A DNA stretch of 64,000 nucleotides from Metaphire vulgaris (taxonomy: Eukaryota; Annelida; Clitellata; Crassiclitellata; Megascolecidae), in NCBI GenBank assembly GCA_018105865.1, contig CM030832.1, positions 20,214,019 through 20,278,018 of the forward strand. The letters are read 5' to 3'. Of the stretch, positions 10,154 to 21,301 are shown in pieces (position 1 is the first letter of the stretch; each line of letters starts with the position of its first letter). A model generated the notes under the pieces. That model was not told the DNA's origin and made no database searches. It saw nothing but the letters and a program-made list of their open reading frames with translations. The translations under genes and the position numbers were made by a program.

Positions 10154-10975
10154 CAGAGATGCAGCAAGTACACAATGCTTCAAGTACAAGTACAAGTACC
10201 TGGCCTCCGAGTACAAGTACAAGTACTTGCATTCCAAAAATTCAGTACAAGTACAAGTACAAGTACCTGGCCTCCAGTACAAGTACAAGTACAAGTACCT
10301 GGCCTTGAGCACAGTACAAGTACAAGTACCTGGCCTCCAGTACAAGTACAAGTACCTGGCCTCCAAGTATTAGTACAACATTTTTGACATTGACATTTTT
10401 TCCGCTGACATTTTGTCCCCATGACATTTTCTACATGACATTTTGTCCGTGACATTTTGTCCTCGGACAGTTTGTCCGGCCACGAATAAAATTGACACTA
10501 TTAGCATCTAAATATCATCACAGTTGCACTAAAAAATAGAGATGATAGTCTTGCATCGGTCATATTAACCCTATGCGGTCTCGCGATCAAGCCAGCTTGG
10601 CTAAATACGCGTTTAATTGGTGCGCCAGAAGCAGGCACTCTAAGGTCTCTAATTAATGGCTGCATTATACAGCCTGTTGAACTCTTTTCTATTAACTTCA
10701 CTGTTTCAAAATACGATGGTATCAGTGGCTTCATCATAAATATCGTTGAGTTCCAGGTACTTGGCCATCTGTGAGGATGTGCTTGTCATTAGCCTAAAGG
10801 AACAGCATTACTGGTACCATTGAAGTACATGTAGCCAGAGATGTAGCAAGTACACAATGCTTCAAGTACAAGTACAAGTACCTGGCCTCCGAGTACAAGT
10901 ACAAGTACAAGTACTAAAAATTAGTACTCGAGTACAACTCGAGTACAAGTACAAGTACCAAGTACTACATCTCTG
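10154..10975 (-). mobile_element. hAT element with GTACTT satellite ends, copy 1
   Basis: The element begins CAGAGATGCAGCAAG and ends CTACATCTCTG. A perfect 8-bp duplication atactaag flanks it (10146-10153 and 10976-10983). The ends are arrays of AAGTAC units broken by the spacer CTGGCCTCC(G/A). Next come GACATTTTGTC units (about 10385-10475), then a relic of a hAT transposase on the - strand (10501-10737). The right-hand 140 bp (10836-10975) form a miniature of the whole: their left boundary repeats the element's own left terminus (CAGAGATGTAGCAAGTACAC). Copy 2 lies at 61190-62112 in the opposite orientation. Confidence 0.93.
10501..10740 (-). pseudogene. hAT transposase C-terminal dimerisation region, relic
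   Basis: On the - strand it reads PLIRDLRVPASGAPIKRVFS then QAGLIARPHRVNMTDARLSS. This is the hAT C-terminal domain pattern (hydrophobic ... PASSAPIERVFSQAG ... RPHR..M....L..L.F). Only this tail remains, and no upstream RNase-H-like domain is visible within the element, so the copy cannot supply transposase. The same relic occurs in copy 2 at 61451-61730. Confidence 0.88.
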
Positions 10976-11098
10976 ATACTAAGCCTGTTATTTGTCTCGT
11001 TCATATATAATTATAGAAGGGCCTTTTTTGCTCTTTTGACTTTTTTGGGCTTGTTTACTGTTTTCTAGCTGATTTGGGAAATGTCAATGTCTTTGACA

Positions 11099-11736
11099 AG
11101 GTTAACCCTAACCCAAAATTCGGATCAGGAAAACTGGGTACCGCCGATTGGGCCCCGGACAACTGGGCTTGGCATTTGGGTAACGGGACAGTTGGGTAAC
11201 GGGACATCTGGGCCCTGGACATCTCGGCCCCGTACAATAGGGAAAGAGAGAATGGTGCTTCTGGTTGTGCTATCCAAATCAGAATAGGCAACGACTATTC
11301 TTTTATACTGGTTTTATGCTTTAACATCATATATGCCTGTGAGTTCAAAGAATTGTACTCAATTTGTAGCCGATGACAGGGCTTGAAGAAGACTTCCCGC
11401 AGTTATTCACTACTACAGGGATACAGCGAAGCCTCAGTTCTTCTTAAGTCCATATAAACCCGTAGTAACTATACTTTGCATTTACGATCAAAGAAATAGC
11501 ACTTCCCATTAATAATTTGTACTCAATTTGTAGCCGATGACAGGGCTTAAAGAAGATCATCCAAAGTTATACGACGAACCCTCAGTTATTATTAAGTCCA
11601 GTTCGATGGTGCGGGGCCGAAATGTCCAGTACCCAGATGTCCGTTACCCAAATGTCCCGTTACCCAAATGCCGGACCCAGTTGTCTGGGACCCAATTGGC
11701 GGTACCCAGTTGTCGCGTACCCCCCAAAATTGTACC
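11099..11736. mobile_element. Unclassified inverted-repeat element with GGGTAACGGGACA subrepeats
   Basis: The left arm (11099-11262) and right arm (11605-11736) are inverted copies. Each contains two or more units of the TGGGTAACGGGACA type plus GGGTACCGCC and a CCCAAAATT end. Between the arms, a segment starting GTACTCAATTTGTAGCCGAT occurs twice (about 11354 and 11519) in direct orientation with a 165-base period. There is no ORF with a recognisable family and no clear target duplication. Confidence 0.55.
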
Positions 11737-11986
11737 AGTTTTGCTCCAGAAATCTGGTCACCTTAGGACAGGAGGTCAGGTGCATGAGAGATGTCATAAG
11801 AAGAGGACAATCTGATTGGATGGAATGGAGAGAGGGGACTGTCTTATAGGGATGAGGTGGGGTTTCGGAAAGTCTGATTAGAATGGAGTGAGGATTGGGT
11901 GAGAATGGGGAAAATCTTATGGGGACATAAAAATCTGTTTGGGGATGGAATAGTATGTCATTTTTTTAGTGCTGATATATTTTCAG

Positions 11987-12089
11987 GCTTCAAATAAAGT
12001 TTGAAACAGGTGAACACAACTACATTTTGTTGCACAAAGAGCTCAGACCTTCACAGCCATATGTTGTAGTCAAAGAAATTACAAAAGAG
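11987..12089 (+). CDS. FBXO25/FBXO32-like F-box protein, candidate upstream exon
   Basis: Candidate coding exon of the host gene continued at 12420. It lies between a good acceptor (tatattttcag, AG at 11985-11986) and a donor (gtaatt at 12090). It is open in one frame, entering with one base and leaving in phase 0, which is the phase the exon at 12420 needs. The translation contains EHNYILLHKELRPSQPYVVV and ends ITKE. I recognise no human FBXO25/32 counterpart for this stretch, so the assignment rests on splice signals, phase and position only 330 bases before the next exon. It could be a chance open frame. Confidence 0.5.
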
Positions 12090-12419
12090 GTAATTTTCTG
12101 TTAGAGTTATCTCAATTTGTAAATGAAACTGAAATAAATTTATCCTGAACACCAGTTCATATTGTTATCAAGCAGTTCATTGTATTTTGAACAAATGATG
12201 TGCTATGCAAATTTAATTTTCCAAATGACCTGAAATTGTGTTTAGCATATATGTGAAAGGTATTTGCATGTGAATTGTACAAAATCTAAAATATCGGTGC
12301 TTGTAATTTTCTGACTGCCTTCTGTCTGAATTGTGAATGACTCATTTTGCATTTTGCAAATTACTAAACTAGTTTATCTTGTTGTCAGAACTTTTTGTTT
12401 GTTTGCATACTTACATAAG

Positions 12420-12512
12420 CAAAAAATGAGAACTACAATTGCAGAAGCATTGAGTCGTCTTGACTTGAGTGGTGCAGTTCGAGATGTCAGACGATTTAAT
12501 TATGTCTCAAAG
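12420..12512 (+). CDS. FBXO25: FBXO25/FBXO32-like F-box protein, internal exon
   Basis: Host-gene exon. The translation includes IAEALSRLDLSGAVRDV followed by RRFNYVSK. It lines up with the vertebrate FBXO25/FBXO32 segment that reads GEAFNRLDF...RRFNYVV (recalled family sequence). The donor is gtcagt at 12513 and the frame leaves in phase 0. Two acceptors are possible: AG at 12418-12419, which is in phase with the exon at 11987, or AG at 12387-12388, which would add residues through AYLHK. I chose 12420 for the phase match. The family encodes the substrate-receptor subunit of an SCF ubiquitin ligase; this segment lies N-terminal to the F-box. Confidence 0.8.
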
Positions 12513-12769
12513 GTCAGTTATGTTATTTTTTATTTTGGAGTCTGTGGTAATTTAGAAATTCAATGATTAGAAAAGGAGACTGAACCAAATGCCTTGAGAT
12601 TCAGAAATGTTTGGTTATTACCGGTACTCTTCACAAAATGAAATTTATTCAGAAACTAAAATGTTCTAGGGATAATTAAAGTTGATGCTAAAAGGATTTT
12701 TGCTTAGTTTCAAATTTCCATATGTATTTGAGGATTATTTATATTCAAGAGAATATGGTATGGAAATAA

Positions 12770-13085
12770 ACACAATAAAAATAAAAGTAATGGTGATACA
12801 AAAGAGTAAATCAATGTAAAATCAACCTAATGGTTGATGGAACAGAACTGGAACAGGTAACACAATTTTGTACATTGGGAGCTTACTAACAGAGTGTGCC
12901 AGATGCCAGGAGGAGATAAAGAGAAGACTAGCAATGGGAGAACAAGCTTTTTGGGATGAAGGGGAACTGGTGAAATGAGGGGAACTGGTTAAATGAGGGC
13001 TAAGTGTGGAACTAAAGAAGAGACTGATAAAACATTGGTATGGAGGGTAGCTGTACAGTATATGCCTTGGAAACCTGGACTCTTC
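12770..13085 (+). pseudogene. RTE-type LINE C-terminal fragment
   Basis: Degraded frames on the + strand resemble V.GTELEQVTQFC.LG followed by residues typical of the next RTE block (EEIKRRLAMG) and a TLVW...ETW-like end. It stops abruptly at the microsatellite at 13086, where the next RTE insertion begins. Confidence 0.55.
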
Positions 13086-13090
13086 AGAAA

Positions 13091-13164
<74 letters not shown>
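13086..13164. repeat. (ATG)n(AAT)n microsatellite at the RTE 3' end
   Basis: About 13 units of ATG/TGA type are followed by about 12 units of AAT. Read on the - strand, the ATT units follow the 3' end of the RTE whose RT lies at 13165-14080. The AAT units also occur at 22424-22464 on the other side of the same insertion, consistent with an AAT-type target or tail. Confidence 0.85.
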
Positions 13165-14080
13165 CTTCTTCTTCAGGTGTCGTGTATTTCTACGTTGACG
13201 ACTATGGACTTCCATTTCTCTCTGTTGTGTGTTGCTTGTATGAGTTCCAATTCTGTATTCTGTAGTCACCCCCTTTACATCAGTCAGTAAGCTGCTGATA
13301 TACGTCATTCTTTGTCTTCCTCTTGATCTTTTGCCTTCGACTTTTCCAGTAGTTACCAGGTTTTCTATGCCTTTCTTCCTCATTATATGTCCCAAAAATT
13401 GAAGTTGTCTTTTATGTATTATAGATAGCAATTTTCTTTGTGTACCTGCCATTTCGAGTACTAATTCATTTGTTTTCTTTTCAGTCCAAGATATTTTCAA
13501 CATTTTTCTTAAGAACCACATCTCTGCAGCTTCAAGCTTTTTCTTCATGACTTTAGAGATAGTCCACGTTTCTGCCCCATATAACATGACTGGCCAAACA
13601 TAGCAATGATAGCATTCCAGAACCCTAATCCTTGTTTTCATTGTTAAATGTCGGTTTGTTAGTATGTGTTTTAAATTCCCAAAGGCTGCTTTGGCCATTC
13701 CTATTTTTGCTTTTGTCTGATTCACTTTTCGCATCACTGGTGAACCAGCTTCCTAGATATTTGAATGTCATGACTTGTTTAATTTTCTCTCCATTTATGT
13801 TGATATCGCACTTCAGAATGTCTTTCTTCTTGGATATCTTCATACAAAATCTAAAATATCGGTGCTTGTAATTTAATTGTAATTGTAACTAGGCAAAATG
13901 TTTTATTGATGTTTATTCTTAAACCTTTCTTCTCACTTTCTGTATTTACTTGATTTATCAGTTCCTGCAATTTTTGTTGTGAATCTGCTATCAGGGCTGC
14001 ATCATCTGCAAATCTTAGATTATTGATGTTCTGTCCACCAACTTTGACTCCTTCTACTTCTTCTGTGTTTTCCATGATTT
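13165..14080 (-). mobile_element. RTE-type LINE 'A', 3' part (opposite orientation to its 5' part)
   Basis: On the - strand: EIMENTEEVEGVKVGGQNIN, then NNLRFADDAALIADS (FADD at 14001-14012), then after frame breaks KYLGSWFTSDAKSE, VWPVMLYGAETWTISK, WFLRKMLKISWTEKKTNE and FLGHIMRKKGIENL. This is the palm-to-C-terminus of an RTE reverse transcriptase. Its upstream boundary at 14080 falls at the same point of the protein where the + strand part ends at about 22420, with a 16-base overlap in element coordinates (GAAATCATGGAAAACA present in both). I therefore read the two as one insertion with an internal inversion. Confidence 0.85.
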
Positions 14081-14348
14081 CCATGAAATAGTACCTAAAG
14101 TTACACGGAAGGCCAAACAACAATGGATGACAAAAGACATTCTAGACCTCATGGAAGAAAGAAGGAAGGCAAAACTAGCAGATTTGAACAAATATAACCT
14201 GTTAAATAAATCAATTAAAGAAGAATGCCAAAAAGCCAAAGAAGAATGGCTTAACACAGAATGCAAGGAAATGGAGATGAACAGGGGCATAGAAAACATT
14301 CACCATAAAATCAAGGAATTAAGTGGGAGAAATAAGTGGGTCACCAGT

Positions 14349-15795
14349 CTCTTCTTCATGTGCCATGTATTGCTACGTCGGCGACCATGGATTTCCACTC
14401 TTCTCTGTTTCTGGCTTTCCTTATCAGTTCGATGTTGTCTGTAGTTCTTGTCGCTTCTCTTAGGCTATCCGTAAACTTTATTCTTTGTCTTCCTCTTGCT
14501 CTTTTCCCCTCTATTTTTCCTGTTATGGCTAGATTTTCCAATCCGTCTTTTCTTATTAGATGTCCAAAGAATTCAAGCTGCTGCTTTCTTATGGTTTTTA
14601 GCAATTTTCTTTTTGTACCAAAAGTTTTTAGTACTTCCTCATTGGTTATTCTTTCTGTCCATGAAATTTTTTGCATGCGTCTGAGAAACCACATCTCTGC
14701 AGCTTCCAGTTTCCTTTCCGATGTTTTTGTCAACGTCCATGTTTCCGAGCCGTACATCAGAACCGCCCAAACGTAGCTGTGAAGAATTCTGAGCCGTGTT
14801 GTTGTTGAAATATGTTTATTTGTGAGAATCTTTTTGAGTTGTATGAAGGCTGACTTCGCCATACCTATTCTGGTTTCAATGTCCTTTTCACTTCTTCCAT
14901 CGCTTGTGAAGATGCTTCCTAGATATTTGAACTGTGTTACCTGTTTTATTTCCATTCCCCTGTATTGTAGCCTGCATTTAGGAATTTTCTTTTTTAAATT
15001 ACCATACAGTACGTCTTCTTTTATTTATTCTTAGTCCTTTCTTTTCACTCTCTTCTGCCACCTTGTCTAATAACCTTTGTAGTTTTCTTTCAGTATCTGC
15101 CATTAGTGTTGTGTCATCTGCGTACCGTAGGTTATTTAAATTTTTTCCTCCTATCTTTATTCCTTCCAATTCTTCTGTTTCCTTCATAATCTCTTCCCCA
15201 TATTCATTGTAGAAATCTGGTGATAGACCACAACCCTGCCTTGTCCCTTTTAAAATTTGTATCCACTTACCTATTTTTCCTTCAATTCTTATCGCTGCTT
15301 CTTGATTCCAGTACAGGTTTTGAAATATCCTCATGTCCTTTCCATCTAGTGCTATGTTTTCTAGGCATTTGAACAGTTCTTCGTGTTTTACACTATCAAA
15401 TGTCTTCTCGTAGTCTATAAAGCATAGGTACAGATCTTTTTGCATCTCTATACATCTTTCGCCAATCATCCTTAGAATAAATATTGCATTTCTACACCCG
15501 TTACCTTCTTTAAACCCGTATTGTTCTTCTGATACTCTCTCCCTCATTTTAATTTTTGCCCTGTTCAAAAGTACTTTTAATATAAGCTTCATTACATGAC
15601 TTATGAGGCTTATTGTTCTGTGTTCTTCACATTCTATTGTTCCTGGCTTTTTTGGTATTGCAATGAATATTGACCTACATAATTCTTTTGGTATTCTTCC
15701 TGTTTCATATATTTCATTTGCTATTATTGTTACCTTCTGTATTCCTGCTTCCCCTGCTGCTATTAGCATCTCTGTTGTTAGTTCGTCTGGTCCTG
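14349..15795 (-). mobile_element. RTE-type LINE 'B', 5'-truncated insertion in RTE 'A'
   Basis: On the - strand, starting at about 15795: PGPDELTTEMLIAAGEAGI, HRTISLISHVMKLILKVLLN, DLYLCFIDYEKTFDSVKHEE, GTRQGCGLSPDFYNEYGEEI, NNLRYADDTTLMADTERKL (YADD at 15112-15123). A frameshift follows near 14990, then QFKYLGSIFTSDGRSEKDIE, SYVWAVLMYGSETWTL and MWFLRRMQKISWTERITNEE. An 11-bp duplication gggtcaccagt flanks it (14338-14348 and 15796-15806). It lacks the N-terminal endonuclease. Of the RTE fragments here it is the least damaged. Confidence 0.92.
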
Positions 15796-16349
15796 GGGTC
15801 ACCAGTAGCAATTGCATAAAAAGCAAAGAAGGCCAAATACTAACAGAGGAAAATGATATTAAACATAGATGGGAAGAATATATAGAACAACTATGTCATG
15901 ATGGAAGAAAAATAAAGCCCATAACAAGAAATGCAGAAGGACCTAAAATATTAGAAGGAGAAGTAGCATCAGTAATGAAAGACATGAAAAAGAACAAAGC
16001 TGCTGGACCAGATGGCATCTATATTGAAATGATACCAAAGGCAGGTGACATTGGAATCTCAAAGACAACTGAACTGCTAAACCTAATATATGACAATGGA
16101 ACAATCCCTGAAGACATGGGTAGGTCAATTTTATCATTCCTATACCAAAAAACAAAATGCTACAGAATGTGAATCATTCAGAACAATTAGCCTAATTAGC
16201 CATCTGGAAAAATTACTTCTGAAAATACTGCTAAGGAGAACAAAAAATAAAATTAGACACAAGGCATCTGAAGAACAATTTGAAGAAAACTGTGGCTGTA
16301 GAAATGCAATATATATTCTAAGAATGCTAAGTGAAAGATGTATTGAGAT

Positions 16350-16957
16350 TGTCACAAAGTGATATTTAGGAAGAATGTTGGTGTATGTTTATGTGTGTTT
16401 AGGTATGTTTGTGTGTGTGTGTGGGAGGTGAGCTGGTGTATGTTTGAGGTGTGAAGGAGGTTATGTATGTGTGTGGTATGGTGGCTTGGGAGTGAATGAG
16501 TGGACGTGTAAGGTTAATGACAGGGCAGTCGGGCAGTGGTAGCCATTGCGGAAGGTTGTAGGCAAGGAGAAAGGAGAAAGAGAATGGAGAAAAAATTACT
16601 TAGAGAAAGTGAATAGAAGCATATGTGTTAGAAATCGTCGAAGAATATGTTATAAAGAAACAGCGAACATTCAAAGAGAACATATGTATATTCTTATCGC
16701 TTGTTAATGAGAGTTGACTTTCGAAGAGACTGTGTGCATCTTCCGGTCAAGAGTTAACGAGAGTTGTATAAAGAAAGAATTTACATGTTGTTGAATTGTT
16801 CAGAAATTGTGAATAATTGTGTTTGTGTTGAAGAAAAGGAATTCATTTATTGCTCAGTGCATTGCTTATTTGTTAATCATTAAGACGTAGAGCTTCTAAA
16901 GTGCATATTAATATTGAAGAAAAAGAACCCTCACATGCTTAATAGGAATTTGTGACA
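16350..16957 (+). repeat. Left LTR
   Basis: It begins TGTCACAAAGTG and ends TTTGTGACA. TG/GT-rich sequence lies at 16380-16500, followed by AT-rich sequence. It is immediately followed by aaTGGTGGCAGCGGTG, a plausible primer-binding site. The right LTR at 21533 matches it inverted along its length with scattered substitutions and small indels, such as one within the TG-rich part. Confidence 0.9.
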
Positions 16958-17148
16958 AATGGTGGCAGCGGTGTTCCTTTACTTGGAAATATTATAAATC
17001 AGTGATATTACATGAGAAATTTCTGGTGGTCGTCTTAATTGTATAAAATTCAGACCTCCTGGCATAATATCAGTTGACCAGTATCAGTTTTCGTCAGTTT
17101 TGGTCTGTTGTGATTTATACATTTTGTTTTGGAATATATATAATTGTC

Positions 17149-17700
17149 ATGGCTGATTTTGAACATTTTCTAACTCTGGGTAAATCAATGGAATTGACAG
17201 GAGATCGGTTCTGTTTGAATTTGCTAAAGAAAATTTTCAGATATATAGAACAGAGCAGAAAGAGAAAGAGGATATGGAAAGAGAAGAACATAGATTAGCA
17301 AGAGAAGAGAAACAGAGAGATTTTGAAGAAAATGAGAAACGTCGAAAATATGAGGAAGAAATGAAGCGTTTAGAACAAGAAGCAGTTGTTCAGTTAAAGA
17401 AAATGGAAGTCGAAGAAGCAGAACGTGTACGGAGACAAGAATTGAAGCTGAAAAGTGTACAGCATAAGCTGCATAACCAGGATGTAGCCTACAGTTGGCG
17501 GCGTTGCGTAGTCAGAACTCTGGGAGTGACAGTCATACGGTGACTGGCCAGAAATCGATTTCGCGAATTTCGAAACTGCCTGCGTTCAATTCAGAAGTCG
17601 ACGACATGGACGCCTATTTGCAGCGGTTCGAGTTGTACGCTACAGCGCAAGGTTGGAACAGCGTCAATTGGGCTACGAATCTTAGTGCGTTGTTGACAGG
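17149..17700 (+). pseudogene. Gypsy-like gag, 5' part
   Basis: It begins MADFEHFLTLGKSMELTG. After a frame change comes a highly charged, probably coiled-coil Glu/Lys/Arg stretch (17274-17460), and after another shift the retrotransposon gag core KLPAFNSEVDDMDAYLQRF then YATAQGWNSVNWATNLSALL. The frame is cut by the L2 insertion at 17706 and resumes at 21302. The acidic W-x(n)-A..L..G/ALSVY layout is that of Gypsy gag proteins related to SCAN domains (family knowledge). Two frame changes make this copy inactive. Confidence 0.82.
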
Positions 17701-18369
17701 TAAGGGTTCGGTCGGTAGGTGGCGCCGCGTGTGGCTGCCAAGAAACTTCGATCGTGCGATTTAATGTTATTTTTCGGACTATTCTATTATTAGGCTTCTC
17801 GTGATGGTCCATATTTCATATATTTCAACAGTAAATTCGATACTAGCGTCAGTTTGATCATAATTTGAGTGTTTACGGCGAAATTTAGCATAAACGGAAT
17901 GATCTCTACATCAACACCGTTATGATTTTGAATTTCACCGTTGATCAATATGGCTGCCGTCTGATTGTACTCCTCGCTCCGTTTCTCGACTAGACTACTG
18001 AGTAGAGATTTTGGGAATGTTACGCTATTCATCGATAGAGCTGCTCGGGTGGTCTCACGGTGATCGTCCTGCACATCGTGTTGTTGATTTACTATCCGAA
18101 TTCGGGATTCTCAGACTCTGTGAGACCCAGCGTCGAGTTTGTCGCTACCGTGGAACGAGATCAGGCCAGAGACGTTTCCGACCGAAGTTGGTGCCGATTG
18201 AGAATGGTGCGTTTATCTACGCCGACTTCAACAGGGTTAGAACTATTCCTATCGTGGATTTAAATCGTCGTCCTCACACTGAAAAGTCAGCACCAATCAG
18301 TTTCCAACGACCTGGGCTGGTGTATCCGCGACTCCAGCGCCATGCTGATCATTCCGAGAGGCGGATTAG

Positions 18370-19125
18370 GGGCGGACTACTGAACATTCGTTCTATCAAC
18401 AATAAAACTGATAACGTTCCAGACCTATTCGAGGAGCATCGCCTCAATTTTCTTATTTTTACTGAATCCTGGCATGAGGATGCCGACAGTTTTGCCATTA
18501 AAAGACTCCGTGTCATGGGCCTTAATGTTATTGAAGCGGCTCGTGCCATACCGTGCGGGACATGACTAGACAACGCTCATTTTACCAATCATGGAGGCAT
18601 CGCTATAGTCTCGAAACCAGGCTTCAACGTTGCCAAGATGGATACAAAGTTAAAACCAAAAACGTTTGAACATTTATGCTGTAGAATTTCTGGTGGGTCC
18701 ACGCCGTTTCTACTGGTCGCTATCTACAGACCAGGCTCGGAGCGTGTTAGCGATCAATTCTTCAATGAATTCGCTACTCTCCTGGAATCGCTAGCCACTT
18801 TCAACAGCTCGATAATCGTTGCAGGTGACATGAATATTCACCTTGAGAGACCCTCTGATTCAGATAGCCAGAAATTTCACCAACTTACGGATGCGTTCGG
18901 GCTGCGTCAACTTGTCGGAGAGCCGACGCACGACCATGGCGGACTGCTGGATGTCATCTTATCATCCGCCGACGATTGTCTGGATGATGTCATGGTGTCG
19001 GAGTCAGGCCTGTCAGATCATAAGATGATTCATTGGTCGATCTCGATGGCACGTCCGTCTCCAGTCTACACTAAAATTCTTCGTAGGAGTTGGAAGTGCT
19101 TTGACTCGGAGCAGTTCAAAAATTA
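18370..19125 (+). pseudogene. L2 endonuclease domain (APE type)
   Basis: The order of motifs fits an exonuclease-endonuclease-phosphatase domain: GLLNIRSINNKTDNV (the NIRS/N(V/I)RS metal-binding start), FLIFTESWHEDADSF (the TE.W motif), a break after AIPCGT at 18565, then HGGIAIVSKPGF, LLVAIYRPGS, IIVAGDMNIHLERPSD (GD.N catalytic motif), TAFGLRQLV-like and SGLSDHKMIHWSI (SDH motif). All expected catalytic blocks are visible. The frame is broken once near 18566 and ends with a stop at 19126. Confidence 0.88.
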
Positions 19126-19206
19126 GGCTCGGCGTCACCGCTCTGCCAACCTGTCGACTCCTGCAAAAATGCGACAGATCTTGCTAAATGCTACTCCTCT
19201 GAAATA

Positions 19207-21220
19207 ATGAAAATTCTGGACGACTTGGCGCCAGTGACTGAGATGTCGGTGCGCACCCGACCACACCGGCCATTCTACGATGTCGATTGTAGGCAGGCAC
19301 GACGAGAAGCGCGACGCCTTGAGAGGTCTTTCCGGAGGCTTAGAGGGTCGGATGGAGAACCAGCAGCTCATTGTGCTTGGCGCTCTGCCCTCAAGTCTAG
19401 TAGGTATCTGGTGAGGCAGAAGGGTAGGAAATACTGGCGAGGAGCTTTAGACTCTGCTAAAGGAGACACCGGGCAGACCTGGAAGCATTTGAATATGCTG
19501 TTGGGAAACAGCGATAAAAGCCCTCGGCCGCCTTCCTGTTTAACAGCTGATGACTACCACCAGTTTTTGGATAACAAAATCAATGGCGTAAGAGAAAGAA
19601 CGTCTAAAGCTGGTCCTGCCTCGTTCACGGTGCATTCAGGATTTCGTTCGCTGCTCCTTCAGAAACCGACGTCATTTCGATTGTGAGGTCATTACCTTGC
19701 AAACAATGTCAAGCGGATCCACTGCCTACGTGGCTCCTCAAAGAGTCTATCGAGACGCTCGCTCAGTTTCTCACGACTCTTCTGTCGACGTCTTTGAATA
19801 GTGGTGAATTTCCATCGTCTTGGAAACATGCGGTCGTATATCCGCACCTTAAGAGGCCAAGTCTGAATCAAGATGAAATAAGCAACTATCGGCCAGTCTC
19901 TAATCTTCCCGTCTTGTCAAAGCTGCTGGAGAGAGTGGTCAATAACCAACTTGTAAACTACTTGACGTCAAATGGTCTAATGCCTAAAGATCAGTCGGCC
20001 TATCGGAGGGGCCACTCTACGGAAACTGCGGTCTTGCGTATTTACAATGATATTGTTGATGCGATCGCTAATGGTCAGTTAGCCCTTCTTTGCCTCCTGG
20101 ACCTCTCTGCGGCTTTTGATACAGTAGACCATGACATTCTCGTTCGTCGCCTTGAACTTACCTACGGCTTAAATGGAGTTGCGCTATCCTGGATTCGAGA
20201 CTACCTGACAGCTAGATCTCAATCGGTTTGCTGGAATGGTCGCACGTCCGACTCGCGCCGTGTTCTCAGTGGGGTGCCGCAAGGATCAGTACTACTGTTT
20301 GTCCTATATGTAGCAGATATAGGGCGAATCATCAAATCGTGTGGGCTTAATTCACACGCTTATGCCGATGACATTCAGGTCTACTCCTCGTGTAATCCAT
20401 CTGACGTCGAACGACTACGGTCCTCTATCATGGACTGTATTTCCTCGATCAAACAGTGGACGGATGAAAATCGGTTATCCCTGAATCCAGCAAAGACTGA
20501 GTTCCTCTGGTTAAGTACACCTAGAAGAAACATCTCATACCACGAAATCCGTTTTCAATTGAAGATGTAGACATTGTTTCTTGTACCGAACTACGTCTTC
20601 TAGGCGTTCTTTTGGATGAGTCACTTTCGTTTGTCAGTCACTTAAATAATGTGACTCGCAACTGTTACTATCAGTTACGCAGGATCCGGGAGATTCGCCG
20701 CTACCTGCCATTACCGGACGTGATTAAACTGGTTCGATCCCTCATTCTATCATGTGTGGATTATTGTAACAGTATCTTACTCGGACTTCCTGTCAGCCAG
20801 CTAAACCGTCTTCAGATGGTGCTAAATGTTTCAGCAGGTCTGATCTTCGGCGCTAGGTGGAATGAGCATGTGACACCGCTATTACGAGACAAACTTCACT
20901 GGCTCCGGATTCCGGAGCATAGAGCCTTTAAACGTTGCTGGTTTACATTTAGGACGTTAAATGATCCTTTCTGCCCTGAGTACTTAACGGCTCTGGTCTG
21001 TAAGCCCAAGTCGTCTGATCGGCGCTCGCAGCTTCGATCAAGCAGCCGTTCTCAATTGGTGGTTCCACCCCCGTCTATGACAGCAAAATTTGGGGATCGG
21101 TCTGTTTCGAGGGGCAACCCTTTGCTTTGGAACTCACTGCCGGCGGACGTGACTAGGGTGACATCTCCTGAACTGTTCACTAGGAACCTTAAAACACATT
21201 TATTTAACATCTCCTATTAG
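19207..21220 (+). pseudogene. L2 reverse transcriptase and C-terminal region
   Basis: The linker ORF (19207-19686) precedes RT. RT blocks: PLPTWLLKESIETLAQF, ISNYRPVSNLPVLSKLLERV, DQSAYRRGHSTETAVLRIY, DLSAAFDTVDHDILVRRLE, LSGVPQGSVL, and AYADDIQVYSSC with YADD codons at 20361-20372. Compared with the copy at 40000, a 9-base deletion removes GPL from PQGSVLGPLL, and a one-base loss near 20535 shifts the frame so that the C-terminal part starts again at 20612. That part has RLIF/LHWLRIPE, FTFRTLNDPFCPEYL and NPLLWNSLPADV. Stops at 19687 and 20571 make it inactive. Confidence 0.9.
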
Positions 21221-21301
21221 GGACACTTGTACAGCGCTCTTGACTTTAGCCTTCGCTATGCGTATTGCGCTATATGAAATTGTCAGAATTAATAATAATA
21301 A

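Larger units (their letters stand above)
17706..21301 (+). mobile_element. L2/CR1-type LINE, nearly full-length (AAT-tail subfamily, copy 1)
   Basis: Flanked by taagg on both sides (17701-17705 and 21302-21306), inserted in gag. It has a 5' untranslated region of about 650 bp, an apurinic-type endonuclease domain (18370-19125), a linker (19207-19680), reverse transcriptase and C-terminal region (19683-21220), and an (AAT)n tail. I see no ORF1. Other copies of the subfamily lie at 25030-25812 (-), 38393-38970 (+) and 39786-41055 (+). Confidence 0.88.

Noticed and set aside
10085..10455. Long ORFs rich in TCTCT, LVLVL and QVQVQ in several frames
   Set aside because: They are translations of the AAGTAC/GTACTT arrays of the hAT element; all frames are open because the unit lacks stop codons.
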